From: Micromussa lordhowensis
Lineage: Eukaryota > Cnidaria > Anthozoa > Scleractinia > Lobophylliidae
Direction of reading: 5' to 3'
DNA: 64,000 bases
Assembly: GCA_964020085.1 (NCBI GenBank)
Contig: OZ026606.1
Span: 11,230,797-11,294,796 of the forward strand
The position numbers were made by a program, and so were the translations under genes. The notes under the pieces are model-generated. The model was not told the DNA's origin. It saw only the letters and a program-made list of their open reading frames with translations, and made no database searches. Position 1 is the first letter of the stretch. Every line of letters begins with the position of its first letter. This document shows, in pieces, positions 11,101 to 23,100 of this stretch.

Positions 11101-14100
11101 ACTTTAGAGTATCGCGAGATTCGTAGGTAAAATATAAAATCATTTTTTTTAATCGACGTTGTCCTCGGCGTCGCGTCCTGGTTTCGTAAACTCCCTAATG
11201 TGTTGAGGGGAGAGGGGAGTGGGAATGTCATATTTATAAAGTGATGGGCTTATTCATCAGAAATTTTGAAAACACCCGAAGAAATTTGCAGCAGAATCCA
11301 TTTGTGTGGGTGTATCTCCACAGGTAGCCCACGCTTACAAATTGACCGTCCCATATGCAAGCAGTGGTACCGAGGTTACGCAGCAGTCGAAATATTCAAA
11401 TGTGTATGGGAAACACGGTCATATTCTTGAGCCTAAAAAATACAAAGTAGTATAAATAAAAATAAACGTGTTACCGTGATTCTTGTGAGGTTTCTAGGCC
11501 GATTTTTGGTCATTTAAGTGATTTTTAGTTTCACTGCTTTGACCTTGCGTGTTTGGGCTACCTGTAGTATCTCACCGGGCACCAATTGAGACTCAAGGAG
11601 TGATAAGCAGCAGCGCAGAAAATTGTCATTTGTTCTTTACCTTTTCACGTGGTTTTTTCAGTATTGTTTGTCCAATGCATTTGTACAGGTCTCGCTTTTC
11701 TATCCGTAATATAATGTTACGTGCCTTGGAAAGAAAACTAGCAATCATTAGAAAAACGTTGGACTCGACTCAAAGCAAGTCAACATTCGTTCACCTTTAC
11801 CGTCCCAGACTTAAAATATTACTTCTCCCTAGAGGCGGCATATATGGTGAAATCTCTATTAAGCGGACACCCTCGGTACTTTTCCAAGTGTTTATAACAA
11901 TTGCACAATGTTTGTAAACAATTAACATTAACGGTGCCACTGTACTGTAATAAAGTTCCAGGTTGTTAACGAAACTATCGAGAATTCAAGTTCGTCAGCT
12001 TTCATTACACACTTTAATTTGTTTGTAATGATGCCCTTTCAATTCAGCAACGACAATACGGGTACAATTACTCGACTATTTCAAGGACGTAATCCAATGC
12101 CATATTGTCAATTCAGTCCTGTGTCCGCTTAATGACCCAGTTCCGCTTAACTAACTTAGTTACTGTAAGACCTAATACTAAAGAGCAAAGACACGTTTGG
12201 CGTAATTAGGGGGAACACCGCTCAGTGGTTGGCATGACAGACAACTTCCCATAGCGTGACAATTAAAAGGCACTACGAGCTGCAAAGCAGCAACGCGCCA
12301 TGACAGATAACATCTAGGAGCGCTACGAGCTGAAGCTTAGGCCGGCCACGCGCTACAGTGAAGCAAAAACGGCTCGACCTAAAGCCAGCAACGCGCAAAG
12401 GTATACGAAACGCCGACCGATGAAGCCTCACTTATCTCCCCAGCAGTGCTGGATCGGACAAGAGTATTGGCAGCTAGGTCGAAGGACATAAAACTGAGAA
12501 CGTAAACAAATACAAAGCGAGGCTTGGGGAAGTCGCTGTGGAGACTTAACCGCCACTGATACATGCGAAGCGTGTATCCCCCCAAGCCATTAACACTAAC
12601 TAGGCGGGTTAAAACAAAATTAAACATTTAAACGAATGAATCTGGGCTTGAGACGCTAGCCATACGTGGGGCCGCGGACAACAGGACTTGCTGTGGTGTA
12701 CGGATGTATAACTGGTAACAGTCAGAAGACCATCTTCCTAGCACTTTGATAAGCCAATCTGGTAAGCCCGCAGCAGCCGCTGTAGAAGCGGCCCCGATAC
12801 GAAAACTGTGGCCCTTAAGGCTACGGTAGGGTAAACCCGCGCACCGGGCAGCGTCCCGGAGAAGGCATATCACCGCGGAGCGGGTAAGAAGCCGACCCGA
12901 CCGAAAAGAAAACAAAGGGCCGCTGGAAGGGTGCGTGGTGAGGAAAAACTGCTGCATAGCCGATACAGCGCACACGGTACCAGGGGCTTTGGCAATAACG
13001 ACCGACCGACCCTGGCGAGAGAAGTCTGTTTTAGACGACCTGAGCGTAACGACGATGTGCTGCGGACATACCAGACTCGGATAAAATGACACACAATCGG
13101 TACCCAGGTCGAACTGGGGACGGAAGCTATTTACCCCAGGGTAAGTGAATTCGCTACAGCGCAGGAATCCATAAAAGGCTAAAGTAAAGGCGGCCCAAAT
13201 CATGGGGAAATCCCGCTGTCCTAACCAGGCTTCCAAGATTGGGCGGATAGCAAGCAAGATCCCAGGGGTAACAGGCCGACGAAGGATGCGACGTTGGCCC
13301 TGGAAACGGAGGATGCCCCTAAGAACTTTCTTAAGAAGTAATTTGCCCATCAGGGGGTCGCCGTGCCCACACGAGATATGGAGGTTACGCACAGCGGCAA
13401 GGTATAACTTAATAGTACTATGGCGAACGGTTCGCGCTAAGTGGGAGGCAAAATAGATAAGAGTGCCCTCGGAGGCGGGAAGTATGTCCCCCGTATCGGA
13501 GACTAACCGGTTCATAAGGCAGAAGGTAATAAAACTCTTTTCGCCGGAGCTGTAAGTGCGTTGAGTTGTCCAGGCCAAACCCCAATGGGCGTAGTTGAAT
13601 ACCTCGTCTCTTAGAGGGTCATTAGCGAAGGCGGGATGGTGCAAGGGTCCCTGTTCGCCTTGGGAGCAGCTTCCCGGAAACGGGCCTCCTGAAAACGGGA
13701 GAGGGCATCAGCGATGACATTATGGACCCCAGGAACATGGCGAGCACGAACAAAAAAGTTGTACTTCATGGAGAGGAGGGTAAGGGCCCTGAGTAAGTCC
13801 ATAATCCTAGAGACTTTAGAATGCCCAGAGTTGATAATGGCGACGACGGATTCATTGTCGCACCAGAGCTGTAACCGTTTGCCCGCAAAATGAGGATGCC
13901 AGATCGTGCAGGCAACTACAATGGGAAATAATTCTTGCCACTCGATGCTAATACCCTGTTCGCGGTTGAGGAGGAGATGGGGCGGCCACCTTCCCTGGAA
14001 CCATTGCCCTTTAAAATAACCCCCAAAGCCCACCGTACTGGCGGCGTCAGTAAATAATTCTATCTCTGGGGAGGGAGTGACAGAAGTATCCAGGAAAAAG

Positions 14101-17100
14101 GAACGCCCATTCCACCCGGTAAGGAAGAGCAACCACATATCAAGGTCCTTAAAAAATTCTTTGTTGAGACGAACATGGTGAAAGCGGCTGGGAACCCCCC
14201 TGGTAAGGTTTATGACGCGTTGTAAAAACGTCCGCCCCGGGACGACCACCCTACAGGCAAATTGGAGGGTTCCTATGAGGGATTGCAACTTGACCAACCG
14301 CGCAGAGCGGCGGCGCTTAAAGGACTTGAGCAGTTCGCGGGTACGGTTAAGCTTGTCCTATGGCAGACGTGCTTCCATACGAGAACTGTCCAGTTCTATC
14401 CCCATAAATTCCAGGACCTGGGAGGGGCCCAAAGTTTTGGAGGCTACCAGAGGGGCTCTTAAGGACATAAACACCCGGAGAAGAGTACTGAAACTAGTTA
14501 GACACTGGGCCCGGGAGGGTTCAATAACTAAGAAGTCATCGAGAATGTGCAGGACATGTTGTAATCCGTAGTTATGAGTAAGGATCCATTCGAGTGCATC
14601 AGATAATTGGTTGAAAATGTAAGGGGCGCTGCGGAGCCCAAAGGGGAGGTACATATCGACATAAAACATAGCCTGCCAATAAATGCCCAAGAGATTCCAG
14701 TCGTCAGGGTGTATAGGGATAAGGCGAAAAGCCGACTTCAGGTCCGTTTTGGCCATGTAAGAACCCTGCCCCAGGGATTGCAAGGCCCCTATAGCGTCGT
14801 CCACCCGAACGTACTGAAGGGAATAGGGGTCCTTAGGAATATAATCGTTAATACTACCCCCTTCAGGGTAAGACAGGTGGTAAATGGTACGCCACTCAGG
14901 GGAATGTTTCTTAGGAACAACCCCAACAGGATGGCATTGGAAGTTAGGCAAAGGGGAGGAAGGGAAAGGCCCCGCGACCCTTCCCAGAGAGATCTCCTTG
15001 TCAAGGTTTGCGGAGACCACCTCGGGGTGTTGGGAGGCAGAGATTAAGTTACGTGAAACCCTAGCTCTCTGGGGACCCAAGTAACCAATACGCGCGCCAT
15101 ATGTAAGAGCACTAAGTAAAGAATTAACAAAGTTGCGGTCAGGATGACTACAAAGTTCCCGTTGAAGTTCAGCAACATTAATGGGTGTAGACACTTTGGG
15201 GCGTTGGTGGCGCGAAAGCAGAAGGACATTATTTCTTGCCACGATCGCCGGAGTTCCTGGTGGTGAAGTTCTTGGAGGGGCCATCTGAGGTACAGTTGGG
15301 GAATGCGTGGGAAGGCGAACGGCATTGGCTACAGACGTGGGGGAACTGGCAGGAACGACGGTTGCACCCATACGGTTTGTTGAAACTGAAGCAGCACGAG
15401 CCTGGTCCTCTGTTTTGGCGACGGGTCGGGTCAGCCTTGGGGCAATCCGCCTGACTGTGGTAGGGGCTGGAACACACGAAACAATGCGGCTTAGCAAGTC
15501 CGGAAAAAGTTACCGTCCACAGCTCTAGGTCAACGAGGTCCCAAGGTCGGGTGAGATCGGAGGCTGCGTAGCGGCGAAACTGTTCGTCATATGCTAGCCA
15601 AGCAAGGCCCTTGAATTTGGATTCCGCCCTACTAATTATCTGCTGATATTTAAGCAATTCCAATGCCCTCCTAGGGTAGGCCGCAACAATGACAAGCATG
15701 TAGGTTGTGTAGGCATCCAGCCATTTATGGAACGTGTCAATCACTGGCTTTCGTTTGCGCACCATCGTGACCGGGGAAACAAGGGAACCTGGGGCCGAGT
15801 CCTCCACCCGGAGCTGAACCACGGGGGACTAGGGGTGAGCAATCGAGTCTGGTAATAGCAACGTAAAATCAATGTACTCACCCCGTAAGATTTTGTCCTC
15901 CAAGTTCTTTTCCAACGGGCGATGTAAACCCATAGGGGACGCTGTTCCTGATGGGCGAAGTTGAGTGCGAGGCTGAATGTGTGAAAATGATGTTCCAGGC
16001 CGAATTTGGCTGTCATGGAGTGCCTGGGATATCGACGTCTGTACGGTGTTTTGTAAAACCCGGAGTTGGTCGCTCGTAAAGGGCGATGGAGAGATCTGAA
16101 CTGGTTCCGGGGCCGTTAGTAAGTCCTCAACAGTGTGGACTGGCTCCACGGGCGTGGGGTCTTCGTCGCCCTGATCGCTGATGGCTGAATCGCTGTCGTT
16201 GCCATCCACCAGAAAATCGTCCGGAGCGGCTTTGTCCTTCGCCTTGGCTCGGTTAGTTGTGGCCGGTAAGCGCCCACTTGAGCGTTTGGAGACTCGGGTA
16301 TGTTTGGCAGGGCGGCTCGAGGCAAGAGTGGCTGTCCTCTTGAGTGCACTGATCAGCTGTGTACGGGAACCAGCGATAGGCAGGTTCAGAGCCTGAAGAC
16401 GAAGGCGAAGAACCTCGGTACTGAGGGAAGAGAGATTCTCCTTGCGAGTCGTTGGTCCCTGTGCCGAACGTTTGGACACACGCGGACGCGCCATGTGGAA
16501 ATACGGATAATTGAAATACAAATTCACTTAAAATGTGAGTAGTAGCTCAGGCACAGCTAAGAGAATATGACTATGGACCTTGAACAGGGACTTTTATAGC
16601 TAGACAGAGCCTGTGACTACAACCAATGGATAAACCTGTACCATGGCAGGGCAGGACACTACGTAATATATATTTAGGACATAAAGGAAGGATTCACTAC
16701 TTTAACCACTAAATACGGCCGAAAGAAAGTGTAACTAGACGTTATTGCAACATGCTATTGCCACACGTTTAGCTAGAGGCCATCCAAGGGCAACATAACA
16801 AAGATTACAAAGGTTCGTTTACGTACTATTAAACTGCTTCGTTGTTTTACCGTACGAGTCACGTTATGTCACGGCAAACCAGGGCGTCACGCTCCATTAA
16901 CAGCGTTTTACGGATGGCCCTGTAAAACTTTCTTAATAGAGGTTTTCAGCAATAGAAATTAGCCAAATACGATTTATTCTAGTGTCTGTGTCCGCTTAAT
17001 AGAGGCATCCGCTGAATAGGGGTTCATTATAAAGGGAAAGATACTTTTGGGACCAGGCTAAGTGTCCGCTTCAGAGAGGGTGTCCGCTTAATAGAGGTTT

Positions 17101-20100
17101 CACTGAAACTTATAGCCTGCATTGGACCAAGTGTCACATATCTTGGTTTCTGCAGCATTTACTGCCTTAAATTATTTCTACCCCCTCCCCCCGCATCGCA
17201 GGGTTATCCCCAACATTATATTTGCCAGAACCCATTCATACACCTGGGTAGTTAGAGGCACTGTGAGAGTTAAGAATCTCGGGAAACCAAGGAGCCTACT
17301 CGAGGATCTGACCTGGACATCTTGATATACTGTGGAATCCCGATTTCTCGAACCTCCAAGGGAAACGCAAATTGGTTCGAGAAATCGGAGAGTTCGAGAA
17401 ATCGGGGGTAAAATTACAGTGTTTGACTGTAGAGAGGGAACGACTTTTGGTTCGAGTTATCGGGAGGTTCCAAAAAATGAGGGTTCAAGAAATCGGGATT
17501 CCACTGTAGAGTCCAGGGTGCCGTTCAAATTCCTCACGGTGGAATGACAAAAGAAAGCACATTATTTGCTTCTAGATCTGTTCAAAAGTTAAATTTAAGG
17601 TAAATTAAGGTACAGAGAGGATAGAGCTAATGTTATATGAGGTGAATTTTTTTGTGGAGTTGTACTGTCATCGAATGCTCAATTATTATCAGGGGAGAGG
17701 AGGAAGAGATAGCTTCTGCTGGAATGTATTGACACGTAAAAGGACTTCAGTCTGTCAAGTTTTACAAAGTCTGTTAGAACAAACGTTTCTGTCTAACTAA
17801 ATGATATTTGCACTTAAAAAAGAATTTATCTTTATGCAGTAATGAAACACTGAATACAAAATAAATTAAAAACGAACTCTGCAATTTGAGGAAATTTGCT
17901 GGATGTTTTGTGTACATACACCCTTCAATCCAAAACTTTAGTGCCAGTGGTCATGCAGTCTATCCAATACTTATTACCCTTATTAAATGACTTTTAAAAC
18001 TCTCAATGTAAAACTAGTGTGAGAGTCGCTGGTTACCATGGTTACTCACCTCTTCCAGAGCAGGGTCGGTCGAGTGCAGGATCTGATAATATATTGCATC
18101 TGACAACTTTGAGTATGCTTCCATATCATCAATTGATTCAGAAATGGAAAACATTTTCCTACCACAGAAAGCAGTCATGTACAAAGAATTAAGCATGAGA
18201 GATACAAGATACATGTAAGGTATCGTTAGAGGTTCTACCATAACTTACTATTCTGTTCATCAAGATGAAAACAGCAAGCTAATGTAAAGGTGAAAGTAAA
18301 GTATGCATACAAGGTAACTGGCCCATCAGAATGGTTAATTAGGTGATTAGGGTTTTTCATCTGTAATAGTGAACATTGACTATCAGAGCCCCTATTGTGA
18401 CTTTCTTGAATCAAAAAATCGACTGTTTTTCATTGAAGTATTGTCAGTGCCACATACAGATGTAAAAAGTCTGCATATGAGCCAAGTGGCTCATCAGGCC
18501 TGAGCTTACATGTATCTCTGGTTTCTGTAGCATGAGTATTTCTACTCTCCCTGGATGGGATGCTAGCCCATTGCAGGGTTACCTCCAGCATTAAATTTGC
18601 TGATACCCATTTATACACCTTGGTGGAGAAAGGCACTGTCAGAGTTAAGTGTCCTGCCCAAGAACATATTCACGTATTGTCCAACTCATAAACTGTTGAT
18701 TTCAAGGGACATGCACAATATTGTGACATACCATATATTATTCGTATGAAAGGTCATTGCATTCCTGTAGGTGTGGGGTTTGTAAGCCAATTTTTTCATG
18801 AGAGTAGTATGATGTGGAATTTCCTGAGGGATAAAAGTAGCTAATAGGGGAGGAGGGGGGGAGCTCAAACCAAAAATATTTCCATGGGGATATAGAGTGA
18901 TACAGACATTTTTGAATCACTGAACTTGACCATCCCAACTTAAATTGTACTCCTTTTGAAGGCAAATAGAATGAAGCTCACAGCCTATTAATCCAGCAAT
19001 CAGTCTGAACTTACCCATGCGATCCTCTAAAGCGAATTGTCCTATCAGCCTTAAGTAAAGCTTCAGTGATCCTGCAATCAGCAAAAACAGGATTGTGTGC
19101 GAGTAAGTGCTACATGTACAATCTTAGACAATAGAAGACAACACGAGCATGACTTTAGAGAGTTTAAGCAAATCGCTACGGCCAGCACTGCTACGGCTAC
19201 CGGAAGTAAAATTGTTCAAAAACGAGTCATTGCACATGTCAGTTCCCTTCCAGCCGTAGCGAGAAATCCTTCAATGCCAGTGGGAAGGTTTGGGTGTGGA
19301 CTTATCTCGCTTCTTTCTCCACTTTAAACAATCCCCTGAGCAATTTTAACTGGTGAAATACACTTAACATCTTTAAAAATAGTTCATCCTGGATATTTAT
19401 CAAGCTTGCTGTTCCTTACCGAGTGAATCTGCCTTTGTTTTTGCTGCCTGGTTGGTCGAGGGATCGAAACAGTGACAAAGTCTAAGTTTTCCTTTTTAAA
19501 CCTCAAAGACTACTTCTAATTCAAAAAGCCGAAGCTGAGGAATGACAACGGTTATGAAGGACCGTGTAGAAACTTTGATTTGGTGTTTATACCCTCCAAA
19601 TTGGCAATTTTACAACACATAAGCTGACCGTAATTTACTCATTCACTGTGCACAGGATAACTTACGTTTTCCAAACGTTGGAATCTATTAACAGCTGATC
19701 AGACAGAAATGCATTCAATTACCATCCATTTTGAATTTAAATTTTTTGTGTACTGGCCAATTTTGGATGTTGCATGCATTTTATATTGTGTTAGTGGATG
19801 TTTAGAATGAATTTGCCCTTGGCTTTGCTTCGCTGATTACAGCTACTCCAGTCTGGGATTTGAAGTGCTTTTGCCAGTGCAGGTATATCTCTCTTCTTCA
19901 CTTGAAATTTTTGCAAGGCATTCAACATCTTCCATATCATCTATATCGAAGAGTGGATATGAACTGTAAGGTAGGTCTAAGCTTGGATACTTGTACTGTT
20001 TGTACAAAACCAGGAGTTCTTTGTCATAAAGAATCCCTTGGTCATAGCATAGCGAAGCAAAATAAAATCCCTCGTTTCTTTGAACAGAGTCACTTAGAGT

Positions 20101-23100
20101 TTTTAGACGCACTAAAACTGCCTCTAAGAAGCTTATTAGTTCTAAAACTTTTCAGCTGTACTATTTGTACATGTATTTCGTGTTGCTTATAGTTGAATTT
20201 TGGCAGGCTAAGGCAACATCCTCTCCCCAGACCTCCTCAACCACGATAGCCATGGCAGTGCCAGCTGTAGTGATTTGCTTAAACTCCCTTTTTGTGCAGA
20301 TCATACTGCTTCCTCAAATGCAACATCATTTGCTGTTTCAGAAGGTTGCCAGTTCACAAGAAATGAAGTTTGGAAAAAAAACAAAATCTTTGAGATAAGC
20401 AGATACACACATGCAGCTTTCCTAACTACACGTTGTATGATGGAATAACAGTTTTGTACGGATCATATAGATGGCAATTTTGACACGAGTGCATTACAAT
20501 GTACAAGAGATTTACTATCACTTACATTCTTTCGATTATATTTGATGTTTTATGCTGATAAGCTCTTCGAAACAAACTGTTTCGCGTTTGAAAGATATCA
20601 TAGATGTTGCCAGCTTCTTTATCCCGTACACAGATTTGTAGATTTCCTTCAACCTTGATTACCCTTGCAAATTTCATGTAACGCCTGAGGACAAGAAAAT
20701 CATAATTATTATTTCACTGTTATGAGAGAGGTCATAATTGCTAAAGTAAATACACTGTAGGGCGGAAAATCTGCTGTTCAGGTGACACGAAAATTACTTG
20801 GAAAAATTGCTTGCCGGTGAAAGAAAAATGGTGCATACTTATGATCAAAACTGTTGCTGATTCCGAGACAATGGCAGTCACGGGCAAAGTAGTCAAACTT
20901 GTCCACGTCTATTCCTGTTCTTTTGTTTGCCACAATCTGGAAAACAACAGCTTGAAATGTCATTACAAACAAATCCTACTGCAGCAGATTCAACCGATAT
21001 CTCCCATACAAGTAGAAAAATGAAAATGAAAATACAATTCTCCTACTACATGCACGAAGCCATCAAAATTAATGCATGCATCACAATTAAGTAGAATCAT
21101 TTCATATTTTTTTGTCAAAAATAAAATACATGATTGTGAAGCTTCAGGCTTATAAAGGCAGGCTCCATTCCTACTGCAGGCTTATTTCCCCAAATACCAA
21201 CTAGGGAATCACACTTATTATGATGACAAGGGATCAATAATGTAATTTAACAGAAAAGAGCCACCTTGTGGATCTGCCCATCGTTCTCATTCTCATTCTC
21301 ATTCTCACCATCATCATTGGAATGTACAATACAAAACCAAACATTTAAAGGAGATGTGTCACGGTTAAACGGTTTGAAAAATTTAGCCTAAATTTTTCAA
21401 TTTTGTTGTTTGTAATCTGTGTCAATCTTCTCCATCCTTAACCATCCCTGTTCCTTTATGGCTTAATATTATCTCTTTAGTGTTTTCCTATCTTTCTAAA
21501 GCATTATTTTCAGGTTTCCTTCAATTTAAAGGTAATTTTGTCAATGGTAGAAATAACTCAAAATACTGTGACGTAGCCCCTTTAAGTGACCTGTTTACCT
21601 CATACAAATAGCTTTTCTCAGGTCCTCTTCCTTTGTAAGGCCACACCTGCAAGGCATCGCAAGTTATCATTAGTGAATGAGTAGAGGTTTATTGCATAGT
21701 ACATGCAGATGGGGGCAGAAATTAGTGTGACAGGTGTAAAGAAACTGTCTCAAAATTGAGGGTGGCAAAGGGTTTATGTGATATATTGCAGGAACAAGTA
21801 GTAACAGCATTCAAGAAATTATTAGCATCATATATGTACTTAGAAATTTGAGGGAAGGTATACATTAAGCAGCTTGTTCTATATACAAAGGGTCGAGGGT
21901 TGCATAGCGAGGTTTCCCATGACAAAAATTATTATAAAACTGCACAGAGAAAACTCCCAAATTACATGTATCCTGACTAGCATGTCTTACAGTGTTCTAA
22001 TATTTCTACTGGTTAAAACCTTCCAGTTTTAACATTCGTTTTTTTGGAGCTAAAGTTTGGAACTCCATTGAAGACTCACTAAAATCCGAGAGTCGTATTT
22101 GTTTTAAAAATCTCCTAAAAGATTTACTTATCTCCAACTACTGACTGGTTCATTGATGTACTTTGTATTTTTCACTTTTGCGTTAGCACATCCCTTGTCT
22201 ATTGTTCTTTGTGTGTGTGAGTGTGTGTGTGTATATTCAGTATGTCTTTTTGCAAATGTCTTTCCGCTTGGCCCAGCCACTTAGCTCGATTAGCTTCAGC
22301 TATTTCTAAGTGGCTGTGCTCTTTTTATCATGTAATTTTTTCTTCTTGGTATTTATTTATTTTACTATATTTTTTGGGCACGAATAAAGACATGTTGTTG
22401 TTGTATGTTGTTGTTGTTGTGGAAATGAAAGATGCACATGCAGGGCCTGCTTTTTAACCCATTGACACCTGGAACTTTTTTGGCAAAAATGCATTTTTTA
22501 GACCTTATTAACATTTTTCTTAATATCTTTTTACTGCAGTTGTTGACATTCCACTGGGCTTACTTCCAATTCAAAAATTCCTGAGAAAATGTCACCTTGA
22601 TGGTGAAAGTGTAGTTAAGGGAAATTTTCCTCCGAGTTTTTCACTCAAATTTCTAAGCATTTTCATGCATATTTTATGCTCAATTGACCCAAACACTCTC
22701 ATCTGGCTATCACTGGAAAGATCTCTTCCTCCTGCAAGGGTTAAACACTGTAATTACTGAAATTCTTGAAGTACAGTATATTATGGGAAACGATCATTCA
22801 TTCATTCATTATTGCGACACAGATAAGCTCATAAGGCCTGTAGGTTGGGTAAAGTCTGCATAAGAGTTAAGTGGCCCATGAAGCCAGCACTTATCTCCGA
22901 TTTCAGTAGCATGAGGCCACTAGGAGTATTTTTACTCCTCCCTGGATGGGATACTAGTCCACCACAGGGTTACCTTCAGCATTAAATCCGCTGGTACCTT
23001 TTTGTGCACCTGGGTGGAGAGAGGCACTGTGAGAGCAAAATGTCTTGTCCAAGAACAAAACACAACGTCCCTGGGTAGGGCTCGAACGTGGACCACTCGA

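Larger units (their letters stand above)
12628..16527 (-). mobile_element. DIRS/Ngaro-type tyrosine-recombinase retrotransposon 1 (coding span)
   Basis: In order on the minus strand there is a gag-like ORF, a reverse transcriptase/RNase H ORF and a tyrosine recombinase ORF. That gene order and the recombinase in place of a DDE integrase define the DIRS order. The element lies in the SAMHD1 intron between exons 18050-18158 and 11641-11724, in the same orientation as SAMHD1. No long terminal repeats are visible, and I could not identify the inverted or split terminal repeats. Each of gag and pol is cut by a single in-frame TAG, while the recombinase frame is intact. Confidence 0.85.
11846..17105. 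mobile_element. Older inverted-repeat element split by a YR retrotransposon
   Basis: The left end (from 11846, ggtgaaatctctattaagcg) and the right end (to 17105, cgcttaatagaggtttcact) are inverted repeats of about 28 bp. Several more ccgcttaatagagg-type segments sit inside both edges. The ends resemble pogo/Tigger-type termini. The interior is mostly the retrotransposon described below, so the simplest reading is an older small DNA transposon in a SAMHD1 intron that was later split by a retrotransposon. The exact inner boundaries could not be fixed. 12180-12627 and 16528-16980 are presumably retrotransposon termini or remnant element DNA. Confidence 0.55.
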
